Assembly (NCBI GenBank): GCA_035630615.1
Contig: DASQKI010000046.1
Span: 83,866 to 147,865 of the forward strand
Direction of reading: 5' to 3'
From: DATFRX01 sp035630615
GTDB taxonomy: Bacteria; Actinomycetota; Actinomycetes; Propionibacteriales; Nocardioidaceae
DNA: 64,000 nt
Part shown: piece by piece, positions 18,043 through 25,607 of the stretch
Layout of the letters: each line of letters opens with the position of its first letter
Numbering within the stretch: position 1 is the first letter of the stretch
Program-made: the position numbers and the translations under genes
Notes under the pieces: generated by a model
What the model was told of the DNA's origin: nothing
Databases searched by the model: none
Seen by the model: only the letters and a program-made list of their open reading frames with translations

Positions 18043-18297
18043 GTGCCTGAGTCGCGCTCACGCAAGAAGTCCGACTACACGCCGCCGGAGTCGAAGAAGC
18101 CGGCTGCGGCCAAGGTCGGCAACCGGTGGGCAGCGCCAGCGATGCTGTTCTGCTGGCTCGTCGGCCTGGCGTGGGTGTCGGTGTTCTACGTCGCCGGTGA
18201 CAAGATCCCCGGCATGCAGGACCTCGGCAACTGGAACATCATCATCGGCATGGGCCTGATCGCCGCAGGCTTCATCTTCGCCACCAAGTGGGAATGA
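18043..18297 (+). CDS. crgA: cell division protein CrgA
   Basis: 84 residues from a GTG. A charged N-terminus (MPESRSRKKSDYTPPESKK) and two TM helices (about 30-50 and 62-80) end in FIFATKWE, which matches the CrgA (UPF0233) family. CrgA connects FtsZ, FtsI and FtsQ at the septum and regulates sporulation septation in Streptomyces. The position between pknB and the rhomboid gene is conserved across actinobacteria. Confidence 0.96.
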   Translation: MPESRSRKKSDYTPPESKKPAAAKVGNRWAAPAMLFCWLVGLAWVSVFYVAGDKIPGMQDLGNWNIIIGMGLIAAGFIFATKWE

Positions 18298-18320
18298 CCC
18301 GCCGAATCACATCGGTGTGA

Positions 18321-18352
18321 TTCTCCACAGGCGTTGTCCACAGTGTGGATAA
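18321..18352. promoter_or_regulatory. cluster of three DnaA-box-like 9-mers
   Basis: TTCTCCACA (18321-18329) is followed by TTGTCCACA (18334-18342) and, after one base, TGTGGATAA (18344-18352), the reverse of TTATCCACA. The last two form a near-perfect 19-bp palindrome. TTGTCCACA and TTATCCACA are consensus DnaA boxes. The site lies in the 116-bp spacer between convergent crgA and the rhomboid gene. Confidence 0.55.
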
Positions 18353-18413
18353 CGCTCGCACCGCCCCACCCATCACTCGAGTAACACGTCCGCGACTGGC
18401 CTTCGCGCGCGGA

Positions 18414-19307
18414 TCAGGACAACACGTTGGTCCGCGCGACGATGAGCACGATCAGCGCCAGCCAGACGACCCCGAACGCCACCCCCTGCACGAGGTTGCG
18501 ATGCTCGCGCGGTGCGTACGCCACGACGCCGCCGAGCACCAAGCCGCAGACCAGGCCGCCGATGTGTCCCTGCCAACTGATGTTGGGCACGGCGAACGTG
18601 ATGAACAGGTTGATCGCGAGCAGCATGAACAGCGGTGACAGGTCGAGGCCGCGTTTTCGCAGCACGGCGAACGACGCGCCGAAGAGCCCGAAGATCGCAC
18701 CCGAGGCACCGACCGTCACCTGATGCTCCGGGCTCAACCAATAGACCGTCACCGACGACGCGATCGCTGTGGTCAGGTAGAGCGCGAGAAACCGTACGTA
18801 GCCCAGCGCCTGCTCGAGCATCGGGCCGAAGACGGCCAGGGCGTACATGTTGAACAGGATGTGCAGGATCGACGCGTGTAAGAACGCGGCGGTCAGCAGC
18901 CGCCAGTATTCACCGTCGGCGACGCCGCCGACATGGCCAACATCGCTGAACGTGGTGCCGACCGGCAGCAGGACGCCCTTGTCCTCGACCTGACTCCAGC
19001 CGTCGACGTCGGTCTGCGTGGCCAGGACCGCGATGTAGCCGAGGACGTTGAGCCCGATCAGGATCTTGGTGACAATGCCCGACCGGCTCGGCAGCAGGCC
19101 GCCGCCGAGGGTGCGAGGCGCCCGCGTCGTCTTGCGGCCCTCGCGGATGCACTCCGGGCACTGAAATCCGACCGAGGCCGAGTGCATGCAGTCCGGGCAG
19201 ATCGGCCGGCCGCACCGCTGGCAGCTGATCCAGGTCTCGCGATCGGGATGCCGATAGCAATGCGGGACGGCCGGAGCGTCCGGAGCGTCCGGAGGTTGCG
19301 CGGTCAT
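18414..19307 (-). CDS. rhomboid-family intramembrane serine protease with zinc ribbon
   Basis: 297 residues. The N-terminus carries a Cys-rich module (CYRHPDRETWISCQRCGRPI, then CPDC and CPEC) typical of actinobacterial rhomboids. At least six TM helices follow. The catalytic serine is in TVGASGAIFGLFGA and the catalytic histidine in ISWQGHIGGLVCG; the oxyanion-side motif ILHILFNMYAL is also present. It cleaves TM substrates within the membrane; the physiological substrate is unknown. It lies one base from ppiA and on the same strand, so the two are cotranscribed. Confidence 0.93.
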   Translation of the reverse strand: MTAQPPDAPDAPAVPHCYRHPDRETWISCQRCGRPICPDCMHSASVGFQCPECIREGRKTTRAPRTLGGGLLPSRSGIVTKILIGLNVLGYIAVLATQTDVDGWSQVEDKGVLLPVGTTFSDVGHVGGVADGEYWRLLTAAFLHASILHILFNMYALAVFGPMLEQALGYVRFLALYLTTAIASSVTVYWLSPEHQVTVGASGAIFGLFGASFAVLRKRGLDLSPLFMLLAINLFITFAVPNISWQGHIGGLVCGLVLGGVVAYAPREHRNLVQGVAFGVVWLALIVLIVARTNVLS

Positions 19308-19832
19308 TTAGCGTCGCTCGATGGTCACCGACTCGATGACGACGGGATCGCGCGGACGGTCCTGACCGTCGGTGTCGGTCGTACCGATGGCGTCGACCAC
19401 CTGGCGGCTGGCGTCGTCGGTGACCTCACCGAAGATGGTGTGCTTGCGGGTCAGCCACTCGGTCGCGGCCACCGTGATGAAGAACTGCGACCCGTTGGTG
19501 CCGGGCCCGGCGTTGGCCATCGCGAGGAGGTACGGCCGATCGAAGGCGAGGTCGGGGTGGAACTCGTCCTTGAACTCGTATCCGGGTCCGCCGGTGCCGT
19601 TGCCGATCGGGCAGCCGCCCTGCAACATGAAGCCCTCGATGACCCGGTGAAAAGTCAATCCGTCGTAAAACGGCTTGGTCGACGGATCACCGGTCTCGGG
19701 GTCGGCCCACTCCTTGGTGCCCTCCGCGAGACCGACGAAGTTTTGGACCGTCGCCGGGGCGTGATTGGGGAACAAGTCGATGATGATGTCGCCTCGGTTG
19801 GTCGTCAGCGTTGCGGTCAGCTGCTCGGCCAC
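19308..19832 (-). CDS. ppiA: cyclophilin-type peptidyl-prolyl isomerase
   Basis: 174 residues, close to the usual bacterial cytoplasmic cyclophilin length, with no signal peptide. The motifs FHRVIEGFMLQGGCP (catalytic Arg), GPGTNGSQFFIT and LTRKHTIFGEV are present. It accelerates prolyl isomerisation during folding. The neighbourhood ppiA-rhomboid-crgA-pknB is conserved in actinobacteria. Confidence 0.96.
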   Translation of the reverse strand: MAEQLTATLTTNRGDIIIDLFPNHAPATVQNFVGLAEGTKEWADPETGDPSTKPFYDGLTFHRVIEGFMLQGGCPIGNGTGGPGYEFKDEFHPDLAFDRPYLLAMANAGPGTNGSQFFITVAATEWLTRKHTIFGEVTDDASRQVVDAIGTTDTDGQDRPRDPVVIESVTIERR

Positions 19833-20005
19833 TGCACGGTCCTCCTCGCCGGTCGGCCCGGCGGTCTCACCGGGCTCGCCTCGATCCTGCCACGGCCCCG
19901 AAGCCGACCCCCGCGAGGGTCACGCCGACCGATACGGACAAACTGGGCACCTGCCGGGTTCCTCACGAATCCGACAGTCGATACGGTAGGACCCAGGAGG
20001 TAACG

Positions 20006-20227
20006 ATGAGTAAACGGAAGAAGGAAGCCGAGGCTGCGGCCGCTGAGGCCGACTCTGCTGACGAAGCTCCTGCCAAGAAGAAGAAGCACCGCATCCGCAA
20101 GCTTGCGATCATCGCGGGCCTCGCCGGAGCGGTGGCCGTTGCGAAGAAGAAGCTCGGTGGCGGGGGAGGATCCGCCGACTCGACTGACGCCGCTAACGAC
20201 TCAGCGTCGCAGCCTCCGAGTGCATGA
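20006..20227 (+). CDS. small lysine-rich protein, function unknown
   Basis: 73 residues. The ATG at 20006 follows a strong CCAGGAGG ribosome site. The N-terminal third is Lys/Glu/Ala-rich (MSKRKKEAEAAAAEADS, then KKKKHRIRK). One short hydrophobic segment (LAIIAGLAGAVAVA) and a Gly-rich, acidic tail follow. It resembles the general layout of the tiny DLW-39 proteins but lacks their motif. The 3' end overlaps the convergent DUF3817 gene by 35 bp. Confidence 0.65.
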   Translation: MSKRKKEAEAAAAEADSADEAPAKKKKHRIRKLAIIAGLAGAVAVAKKKLGGGGGSADSTDAANDSASQPPSA

Positions 20228-20543
20228 GCTGACGGGTGTGAGCGGTGGCCCTGCGCTCGGCGTAGAAGCTCGCGAACGGCACCGTGCCGAGTAGCAGGGT
20301 CACCGCAGTAAACCCGAGGCTCCATCGCGCCGCCCGGGCCAACAAGGCGGCGCAGACGAGAAACACCATGTAGAGCCAGCCGTGTGCGACGCCGAGATAC
20401 GTCGTGATCGACTCGCCGGCGTCATGAGCACCGCTCCCGTCGGCGCTCAAGTACTTCAGCGGCACGCCGATGCACACGAGCACGATCAGCAGCGTCCCCA
20501 CGACGTACGCCATGATCCGATAGCGCAGCAAGGTGCCAGTCAC
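20193..20543 (-). CDS. DUF3817 membrane protein
   Basis: 116 residues with three to four TM helices. The family pattern is clear: RYRIMAYVVGTLLIVLVCIG, then an acidic loop, VAHGWLYMVFLVCAALLARA, and a C-terminal LLLGTVPFASFYAERR. DUF3817 (YdzA-like) proteins are small integral membrane proteins of unknown role. It sits 12 bp downstream of the SURF1 gene on the same strand and may be cotranscribed. Confidence 0.88.
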   Translation of the reverse strand: MTGTLLRYRIMAYVVGTLLIVLVCIGVPLKYLSADGSGAHDAGESITTYLGVAHGWLYMVFLVCAALLARAARWSLGFTAVTLLLGTVPFASFYAERRATAHTRQLMHSEAATLSR

Positions 20544-20555
20544 CCGGTCAGGCTA

Positions 20556-21407
20556 CTACGCGCTGTCGTATCCATCGCCGAGTGGCGCACTGTCGTCGCG
20601 TTCGGCGCCCCCGCGCGACGACGGTGCGCCACTCGCGGGGCCTGGGGTCGCGCGGTCTGGGTCGGGCCGGCGGTCGAGATGGTCGACGCAGATCCGCCAC
20701 CACATGAACACCGCGAACGCGGCGAACACCCACCACTGCAACGCGTACGCGAGATTGCGTAGCCCGCTGGTCCACGACACCTCCGGCCTCGACGCGTCGA
20801 CGGTGACGAGCCCATCGGACGGCGCCGGTCGCTCCGAGGTCCGGATCAGCATCGCGCCATAGAGGTCATAGGGCAGCTCACCGACCAGACTCGGGATGCG
20901 CACGCTGTCGACGACCCGACTCGCTCCGAGCTCCGGATCGGCGCCGGACTCCTCGCCAGGCTCAAGTGACCCCGTGACGCTCACCGGCGCCGAGGGGACC
21001 GGCGGCGCCGCCTCGTCGGGCGTCCACCCCCGGACAACGAGGATCGCCGACCCGGTGTCGAGAAGCAGCGGGCTCACGACCCAGTAGCCTTCGCGACCGC
21101 CCTCGGCCCGACCCGACACCAAGATCTGCTGGTCGGCCGGCGCGTATTGCCCCTCGGCGAAGACCGGCCGCCCGACGAGTTCGTTGGTCATGCCCTCGTC
21201 AGGTCCGAGCTCGTCGGTCAGCGGCACGGCGGCGGCCGACGCGCGTTCGGCACGTTCGCTGTCCTGCCCTGACTCGTACACGTCGAGCTGCCACAGGCCG
21301 AGGATCACGCAGACCGCGATCGCGGCCAGCGCGACGGCGTGCACGGCGAGCATGCCCGGCCGGACCAGGACCCGGCGGGCCGACATCTGCGGGGACGCCT
21401 CGCTCAC
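20556..21407 (-). CDS. SURF1-family cytochrome oxidase biogenesis protein
   Basis: 283 residues from a GTG at 21407; the frame is open further upstream but the conserved protein begins here. TM1 is near the N-terminus (AVALAAIAVCVILGLWQLDV), followed by the SURF1 signature GRPVFAEGQYAPADQQILV, then EGYWVVSPLLLDTGSAILVVRGW. TM2 is near the C-terminus (NLAYALQWWVFAAFAVFMWW, the conserved Y-Q-W segment). SURF1 helps assemble haem-copper terminal oxidases. The last 30 residues are low-complexity and encoded by a long inverted repeat (20579-20635), which suggests the repeat inserted near the original 3' end. Confidence 0.88.
   Translation of the reverse strand: MSEASPQMSARRVLVRPGMLAVHAVALAAIAVCVILGLWQLDVYESGQDSERAERASAAAVPLTDELGPDEGMTNELVGRPVFAEGQYAPADQQILVSGRAEGGREGYWVVSPLLLDTGSAILVVRGWTPDEAAPPVPSAPVSVTGSLEPGEESGADPELGASRVVDSVRIPSLVGELPYDLYGAMLIRTSERPAPSDGLVTVDASRPEVSWTSGLRNLAYALQWWVFAAFAVFMWWRICVDHLDRRPDPDRATPGPASGAPSSRGGAERDDSAPLGDGYDSA
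20579..20635. repeat. long inverted repeat, family 4 (core CGAGTGGCGCAC)
   Basis: Arms of 22 bp (20579-20600 and 20614-20635) match with one mismatch and surround a 13-bp loop. The palindrome is inside the C-terminal codons of the SURF1 gene. No second copy of this core was found in the window. Confidence 0.8.
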
Positions 21408-21552
21408 CCCTGCATTTTGCCGCCGCCGTGGATGCGCTCGGGTCGCGGGCTCCGGGTTTGGCGCGGGGTGGCCCCGGTACGAACCTATTGGCCCAGGGCT
21501 ACCCCGGACCAGAACGCCGCCGGCCCCTTGGAGCATCGCGCACCCGGCGGTA

Positions 21553-21566
21553 GATTGTTGACAATC
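21553..21566. promoter_or_regulatory. candidate operator GATTG-N4-CAATC at the start of the M24 gene
   Basis: GATTGTTGACAATC ends directly before the ATG at 21567. Symmetric ATTGT...ACAAT sites are typical of several GntR-family regulators. No ribosome site is visible, so translation may be leaderless or weakly initiated. Regulator unknown. Confidence 0.4.
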
Positions 21567-22769
21567 ATGACCGGCTTCTTTCCCGAGTCGGCGATCACCG
21601 ATCTCACCGAGAGCGATCCCGACGCCCCCGAGTTTGCGCCCGACGAATACGCCGGCCGCACGGACGCGGTCCGCACCGCTCTGTCCGGCTCCGGCTGCTC
21701 GGCGGGCCTGCTGACGAGCCCCGAGACCATCTACTACTGCACCGGGCTCAATCACCAAGGGCACTTCGCGTTCACCGCGCTGGTGCTCCCAGTCGACGGC
21801 GATCCGGTCCTGGTGGCGCGCGAAATGGAGCGGCCGACCGTCGAGGCCCAGGCGACCGCCTGCCTGTTCTTCGGCTACACCGACTCCGACGACCCGGCGC
21901 TTGCCGTCGTCCGGGCCATCGCTTCGGTCGGGGGATCGGCCACCGTCGGCGTCGAACTCGGCAGCATGTCGTTTCCGCCGCGGCTGTGGCATCAAGTCAC
22001 CGACAGCCTGCCCGACGTGAGTTGGATCGACGTCTCCGAGACGGTTTCGGAGGTACGCGCCGTGAAGTCGCCGGCCGAGCTGGCGCAAGTACGCCGGGCC
22101 GCCCGCCTGTCGGACAAGGCCATGCGTACCGGCATCGCTGCCGCCGGCGCGGGAGTGCGACCCAGCACCATCGCCGCCGATGTCTACCGGGCGATGATCG
22201 CCGGCGGCAGCGGCTACCCCGGCTTCGCCCCGCTGATCCGGTCGGCTGACCGGGTGCTCTTCGAGCACGTCACGTGGAACCACCGCCCGATGCGAGACGG
22301 CGACTCGGTGTTTCTCGAGCTGTCCGCTGTGTGCGCCCGCTACCACGCGCCGCTGACCCGGATGGTGCACGTCGGCCGGGCCCCCGAGGGCACCGACTAC
22401 TCGGCCGAGCTCGCGGTCGCCGGACTCGAGGCGGTACGGGCGGCGCTGCGACCGGGTGTCGTGGCGTCCGATGTCTATGCGACCTGGCAGCGCGTCATCG
22501 ACGACGGCCTCGGCCACAAGGACTACCGGCGCCACCACTGCGGCTACACCGTGGGCATCGGCTTCCCGCCGAGCTGGACCGGCGGCGCCTCGGTCGTCGG
22601 GCTACGCGTCGACAGCGACCTCGAAATCTCCGCCGGCATGACCTTCCACGTCTTGTCATGGATCCTCGATCAGCAGATCCCGGACTACGCCGTGTCCGAC
22701 ACCGTCCTCGTCACCGAGACCGGCGGCGAGTTGCTCACCCACACCGACCACGGACCCACGATCGTCTGA
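21567..22769 (+). CDS. creatinase/ectoine-hydrolase-like M24 family hydrolase
   Basis: 400 residues: an N-terminal creatinase-type domain (about 1-160) with LLTSPETIYYCTGLNHQGHF, and a C-terminal pita-bread domain with KSPAELAQVRRAARLSDKAM. The five metal ligands of true M24 peptidases are mostly absent. The usual Asp pair is replaced in FLELSAVCARYHAPLTRM, and the C-terminal Glu positions read MTFHVLSWI and AVSDTVLV. Candidate catalytic histidines remain (FEHVTWNH, HHCGYTVGIGF). That pattern fits metal-independent members such as creatinase or ectoine hydrolase DoeA, so a C-N bond hydrolase acting on a small molecule is likely. It precedes an enolase-superfamily gene by 29 bp. Confidence 0.8.
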   Translation: MTGFFPESAITDLTESDPDAPEFAPDEYAGRTDAVRTALSGSGCSAGLLTSPETIYYCTGLNHQGHFAFTALVLPVDGDPVLVAREMERPTVEAQATACLFFGYTDSDDPALAVVRAIASVGGSATVGVELGSMSFPPRLWHQVTDSLPDVSWIDVSETVSEVRAVKSPAELAQVRRAARLSDKAMRTGIAAAGAGVRPSTIAADVYRAMIAGGSGYPGFAPLIRSADRVLFEHVTWNHRPMRDGDSVFLELSAVCARYHAPLTRMVHVGRAPEGTDYSAELAVAGLEAVRAALRPGVVASDVYATWQRVIDDGLGHKDYRRHHCGYTVGIGFPPSWTGGASVVGLRVDSDLEISAGMTFHVLSWILDQQIPDYAVSDTVLVTETGGELLTHTDHGPTIV

Positions 22770-22798
22770 GTCCGACGATCGCCTGAGAGGAGAGCCCG

Positions 22799-23977
22799 AT
22801 GCGCATCACCGGACTACGAGCCACGCCGCTCGCCGTGCCCTTCGTGACCGACGAGGTGTGGGCCTACGGCCGACGCTCCGGCCTGATCAGTGTCCTGGTC
22901 GAGATCGAGACCGACGAAGGTCCGATCGGGATCGGCGAGGCCGCCGCATACCCGAGCACCGACATCGTGCTCGCCGTGCTGAAGGCGATCGAGCCGCTCG
23001 TCGTCGGCGAGGACCCGTTCCGGATCGAGCGGATCGTGAAGCGGATCAACGTTGTCGGCACCTGGCATCACGTCAAGGCGACCAGCCCGGCCATCGCCGC
23101 GGTCGAGATGGCGTGCTGGGACATCGTCGGCAAGGCGTGCGGGCAGCCTCTGGTCAACCTGTTCGGCGGCCGGGTCCGCGACGAGGTCGACTACTTCTAC
23201 TACCTCGGGCAGCGGGCGCCGGACGAGCTCGTCGAGGCCGCGAAGGAGGGCCGGCAGCGCGGCTACGGCACGTTTTACCTCAAGGTGGGCTCCGACGATC
23301 CACGGGTCGACATCGCCCGCGTCGAGGCGATCCGGAAGGGTGCCGGCGACGACGCGCTGATCCGGGTGGACGCCAACGAGGCCTGGTCGTCGGCCGCCGC
23401 GATCCGGATCATCCGCGAGATGGAGCAGGTCGGTCTTGAGCTCGTCGAGCAGCCGGTGTCGGGACGCAACCTGCCCGAGATGGCCTACGTCCGCGGCCAG
23501 ATCGCGACCCCGCTGCTGGCCAACGAGGCGTCGTGGACCCGATGGGATCAGCTGGCCGTGATCCAGCACGGAGCGGCCGACGCGGTGTCGGTCGACAACC
23601 AGATGGACGGCGGGCTGACCAACCTCAAGCACGGGGCGGCGATGTGCGAGGTAGCCGGGCTGCCGGTGCTGAAGCATTCGCTCGGCGAGCTCGGCATCGC
23701 GACGTACGCCGGGCTGCACGCACTGGCGGCGACGCCCAACGTCACGTACGCGAGTCAGGGGTACGGGTCACTGCTGGCCGACGACATCGTCTTGGACCGA
23801 TCGCCGCTGCCATACGTCGACGGCCGGCTCGCGGTGCCCGACGCACCTGGCATCGGCGTCGAGCTCGACCCGGATCGCGTCGCGCGGGCCGCCGAGCGCT
23901 ACGAGCGGGAGGCCGACGCCTACGCCTTCCACGACCCCAATGCGATGGCGGCGACCCCCGTACTCCCCAAGTTCTGA
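22799..23977 (+). CDS. mandelate racemase/muconate lactonizing enzyme-family protein
   Basis: 392 residues of the enolase superfamily, with an N-terminal capping domain (1-120) and a TIM barrel. Metal ligands are visible in LIRVDANEAWS, LELVEQPVS and LLANEASW. The first base is in FYLKVGSDDP (Lys of a K/Y-x-K pair), and a His lies in VLKHSLGELGIA on the opposite face. These enzymes abstract the alpha proton of a carboxylate for racemisation, dehydration or cycloisomerisation; the substrate cannot be read from sequence. An AGGAG-type site precedes the ATG and the gene probably forms an operon with the M24 hydrolase, suggesting a short catabolic pathway. Confidence 0.88.
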   Translation: MRITGLRATPLAVPFVTDEVWAYGRRSGLISVLVEIETDEGPIGIGEAAAYPSTDIVLAVLKAIEPLVVGEDPFRIERIVKRINVVGTWHHVKATSPAIAAVEMACWDIVGKACGQPLVNLFGGRVRDEVDYFYYLGQRAPDELVEAAKEGRQRGYGTFYLKVGSDDPRVDIARVEAIRKGAGDDALIRVDANEAWSSAAAIRIIREMEQVGLELVEQPVSGRNLPEMAYVRGQIATPLLANEASWTRWDQLAVIQHGAADAVSVDNQMDGGLTNLKHGAAMCEVAGLPVLKHSLGELGIATYAGLHALAATPNVTYASQGYGSLLADDIVLDRSPLPYVDGRLAVPDAPGIGVELDPDRVARAAERYEREADAYAFHDPNAMAATPVLPKF

Positions 23978-23980
23978 CGA

Positions 23981-24028
23981 AGTTGTCAGGCACATATGGA
24001 GTTGGGGGTCGATATGTGCCTGACAACT
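23981..24028. repeat. inverted repeat, family 2 (core GTTGTCAGGCACAT), copy A
   Basis: Perfect 17-bp arms AGTTGTCAGGCACATAT (23981-23997) and ATATGTGCCTGACAACT (24012-24028) flank a 14-bp loop. It lies between convergent genes and could terminate both. A second copy occurs at 27901-27950. Confidence 0.85.
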
Positions 24029-24034
24029 CTGCTG

Positions 24035-24541
24035 CTAGGCGGGCGAGAGCAGTCGCGCCATGTAGTACTCGTCGACGACGATTCCGTCGCGAAGCAGCGG
24101 CTGTCGGCGGCAGCCCTCGATCTGGAAGCCGCCGCGCAGATAGAGCCCGATGGCTCGCAGGTTGTCGGTCATGACGGTCAGCTCGAGCCGGCGGAGGCCA
24201 CGGCGCCGGGCCTCCGCGACTCCCTCGCCGAGCAGGGCAGCGCCGATGCCTCGACCGCTCCCCGATGTGTCGACGCCCATGACGATGTAGCCGGTATGTC
24301 AGGCCCGGCGGTACGGCAGCACCTCGACCTCGAGCCAACCGACCAGCGCCTCTGAGTCCGCGACGACGAGGTCGAAGCTCCCGGACGCGTCTTGCGACTC
24401 CAGGCGCTCGCGCAGCCGATCGGCCGTCTCGTCGCGCTCGCCCGGCTCCAGCAGCATGTAGGTCGACTGCGCGTCGAGTCGGCGTTGGAGGGCGAGCAGC
24501 GCTTCGGCGTCGTCGGGGCCAGCCAGTCGGATCGCGTCCAC
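24035..24541 (-). pseudogene. GNAT acetyltransferase interrupted by an in-frame TGA
   Basis: The frame from 24541 reads a GNAT N-terminus (MDAIRLAGPDDAEALLALQR ... VGWLEVEVLPYRRA), stops at a TGA (24299-24301), and continues in the same frame with HTGYIVMGVDTSGSGRGIGA ... DEYYMARLLSPA. The second part contains the acetyl-CoA loop (GSGRGIGAALL). The combined product would be 168 residues, normal for a GNAT enzyme. One substitution (for example CGA to TGA) explains the break. An ATG at 24280 could start the C-terminal half, but that half alone lacks a complete fold. Confidence 0.8.
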
Positions 24542-24588
24542 GCCGAGATCATGGCAGCACCGTCGGTGGTCCCTGCCACGATGGCGTC

Positions 24589-25548
24589 GTGGACGAACCC
24601 ACGTCGTATGCGCTCGACTGGCTGCTCGGTTCCGACGAGCCGGCGATCCGCATGCTGACCAGGCGCGACGTCCTCGGCGAGGCCACCGACGCCGACACCG
24701 ATCAGATCCTCACCGGTCCGTTGGTGACCGCCCTCCTTGCCGGGCAGCAGGCCGACGGCGGCTTTGGAGGCAATCCCTACCGCAAGTGGACCGGTGCGCA
24801 CTGGCGGCTGATCTCGCTGATGGAGCTGGCCGCGCCGCCGTCGGATCCACGGGTGGCCGCCATGGCCGAGCGCGTGGTGACGTGGATCACCCGAGGGCTC
24901 CGGCAAAGCGCCGTCGCGGTCGACGACGGTCCGATCCGCTCCCACGGCAGCATCCAGGGCAATGCCCTCGGCGCCTGCTGCCGAGCCGGCCTAGCCGACG
25001 ACTCTCGGATGGAGCGGATCGCCGAGGCCCTGATCTCCTGGCAGTGGCCGGACGGCGGCTGGAACTGCGACCTGCAAGCCTCCGGCTACCGCTCGTCGTT
25101 TCACGAGACGCTCGGGCCGGCGTGGGGGCTGGATGAGTACGCTCGGGCGACCGGGCACGCGGCGGCCCGCGCGGCTGCCGATCGCGCCGCCGACCTGTTC
25201 CTGACGCACCGGCTGTTTCGGCGGCTGAAGACCGGCGAGGCCATCAAGCCCCAGTGGCTGCGGCCGCGCTATCCGCCCTACTGGCACTACGACATCCTGC
25301 AGGCGCTGCTCGTGCTCGCCCGGATGGGCAAGGCGGCCGACCCGCGGGCCGCTGATGCGCTCGACGAACTCGACCGCCGTCGGCTCCCAGACGGTCGCTG
25401 GCGGGCCTACGGTCGGTGGTGGAACCCGGCCGACAGTTCGATCACGCCCGAGGCCGTCGACTGGGGCGGGTCCGGGGAGCCGAGTCCGATGATCACCCTC
25501 AACGCACTGCGCGTCCTCCGGGCCGCCGGCCGGCTCGACCACGGATGA
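24589..25548 (+). CDS. terpene-cyclase/prenyltransferase-like alpha-toroid protein
   Basis: 319 residues from a GTG, 47 bp from the divergent GNAT pseudogene. Repeated helical motifs of the squalene cyclase/prenyltransferase toroid kind are visible: LLAGQQADGGFGGNPYRKWT, LISWQWPDGGWNCDLQ and LDELDRRRLPDGRWRAYGRW, each with a QxxDGGW-like turn. There is no signal peptide. The DxDD motif of class II cyclases is not seen, so enzymatic cyclisation is not claimed. Similar proteins are common in actinobacteria and lack an established role. Confidence 0.7.
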   Translation: MDEPTSYALDWLLGSDEPAIRMLTRRDVLGEATDADTDQILTGPLVTALLAGQQADGGFGGNPYRKWTGAHWRLISLMELAAPPSDPRVAAMAERVVTWITRGLRQSAVAVDDGPIRSHGSIQGNALGACCRAGLADDSRMERIAEALISWQWPDGGWNCDLQASGYRSSFHETLGPAWGLDEYARATGHAAARAAADRAADLFLTHRLFRRLKTGEAIKPQWLRPRYPPYWHYDILQALLVLARMGKAADPRAADALDELDRRRLPDGRWRAYGRWWNPADSSITPEAVDWGGSGEPSPMITLNALRVLRAAGRLDHG

Positions 25549-25552
25549 CGCC

Positions 25553-25607
25553 GTGACCGAGCCGAGCGGGCGCATCCACTTCGTTCACGAACGGGCTCGA
25601 GACTGCG
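25553..25607 (+). pseudogene. remnant of an epoxide hydrolase gene
   Basis: The frame from the GTG reads MTEPSGRIHFVHERARDCA. The intact epoxide hydrolase at 26742 starts MTEPL and has ARIHFVHERARNGDG at residues 84-98. About 80 codons between these two parts are missing and similarity ends after 20 residues. It is most simply a decayed duplicate with an internal deletion. It overlaps the 3' end of the HAF-repeat gene on the other strand. Confidence 0.5.

Noticed and set aside
20556..22538. 660-codon minus-strand frame extending the SURF1 gene upstream
   Set aside because: The part above 21407 is antisense to the M24 hydrolase gene. Only the segment from the GTG at 21407 has SURF1 features.
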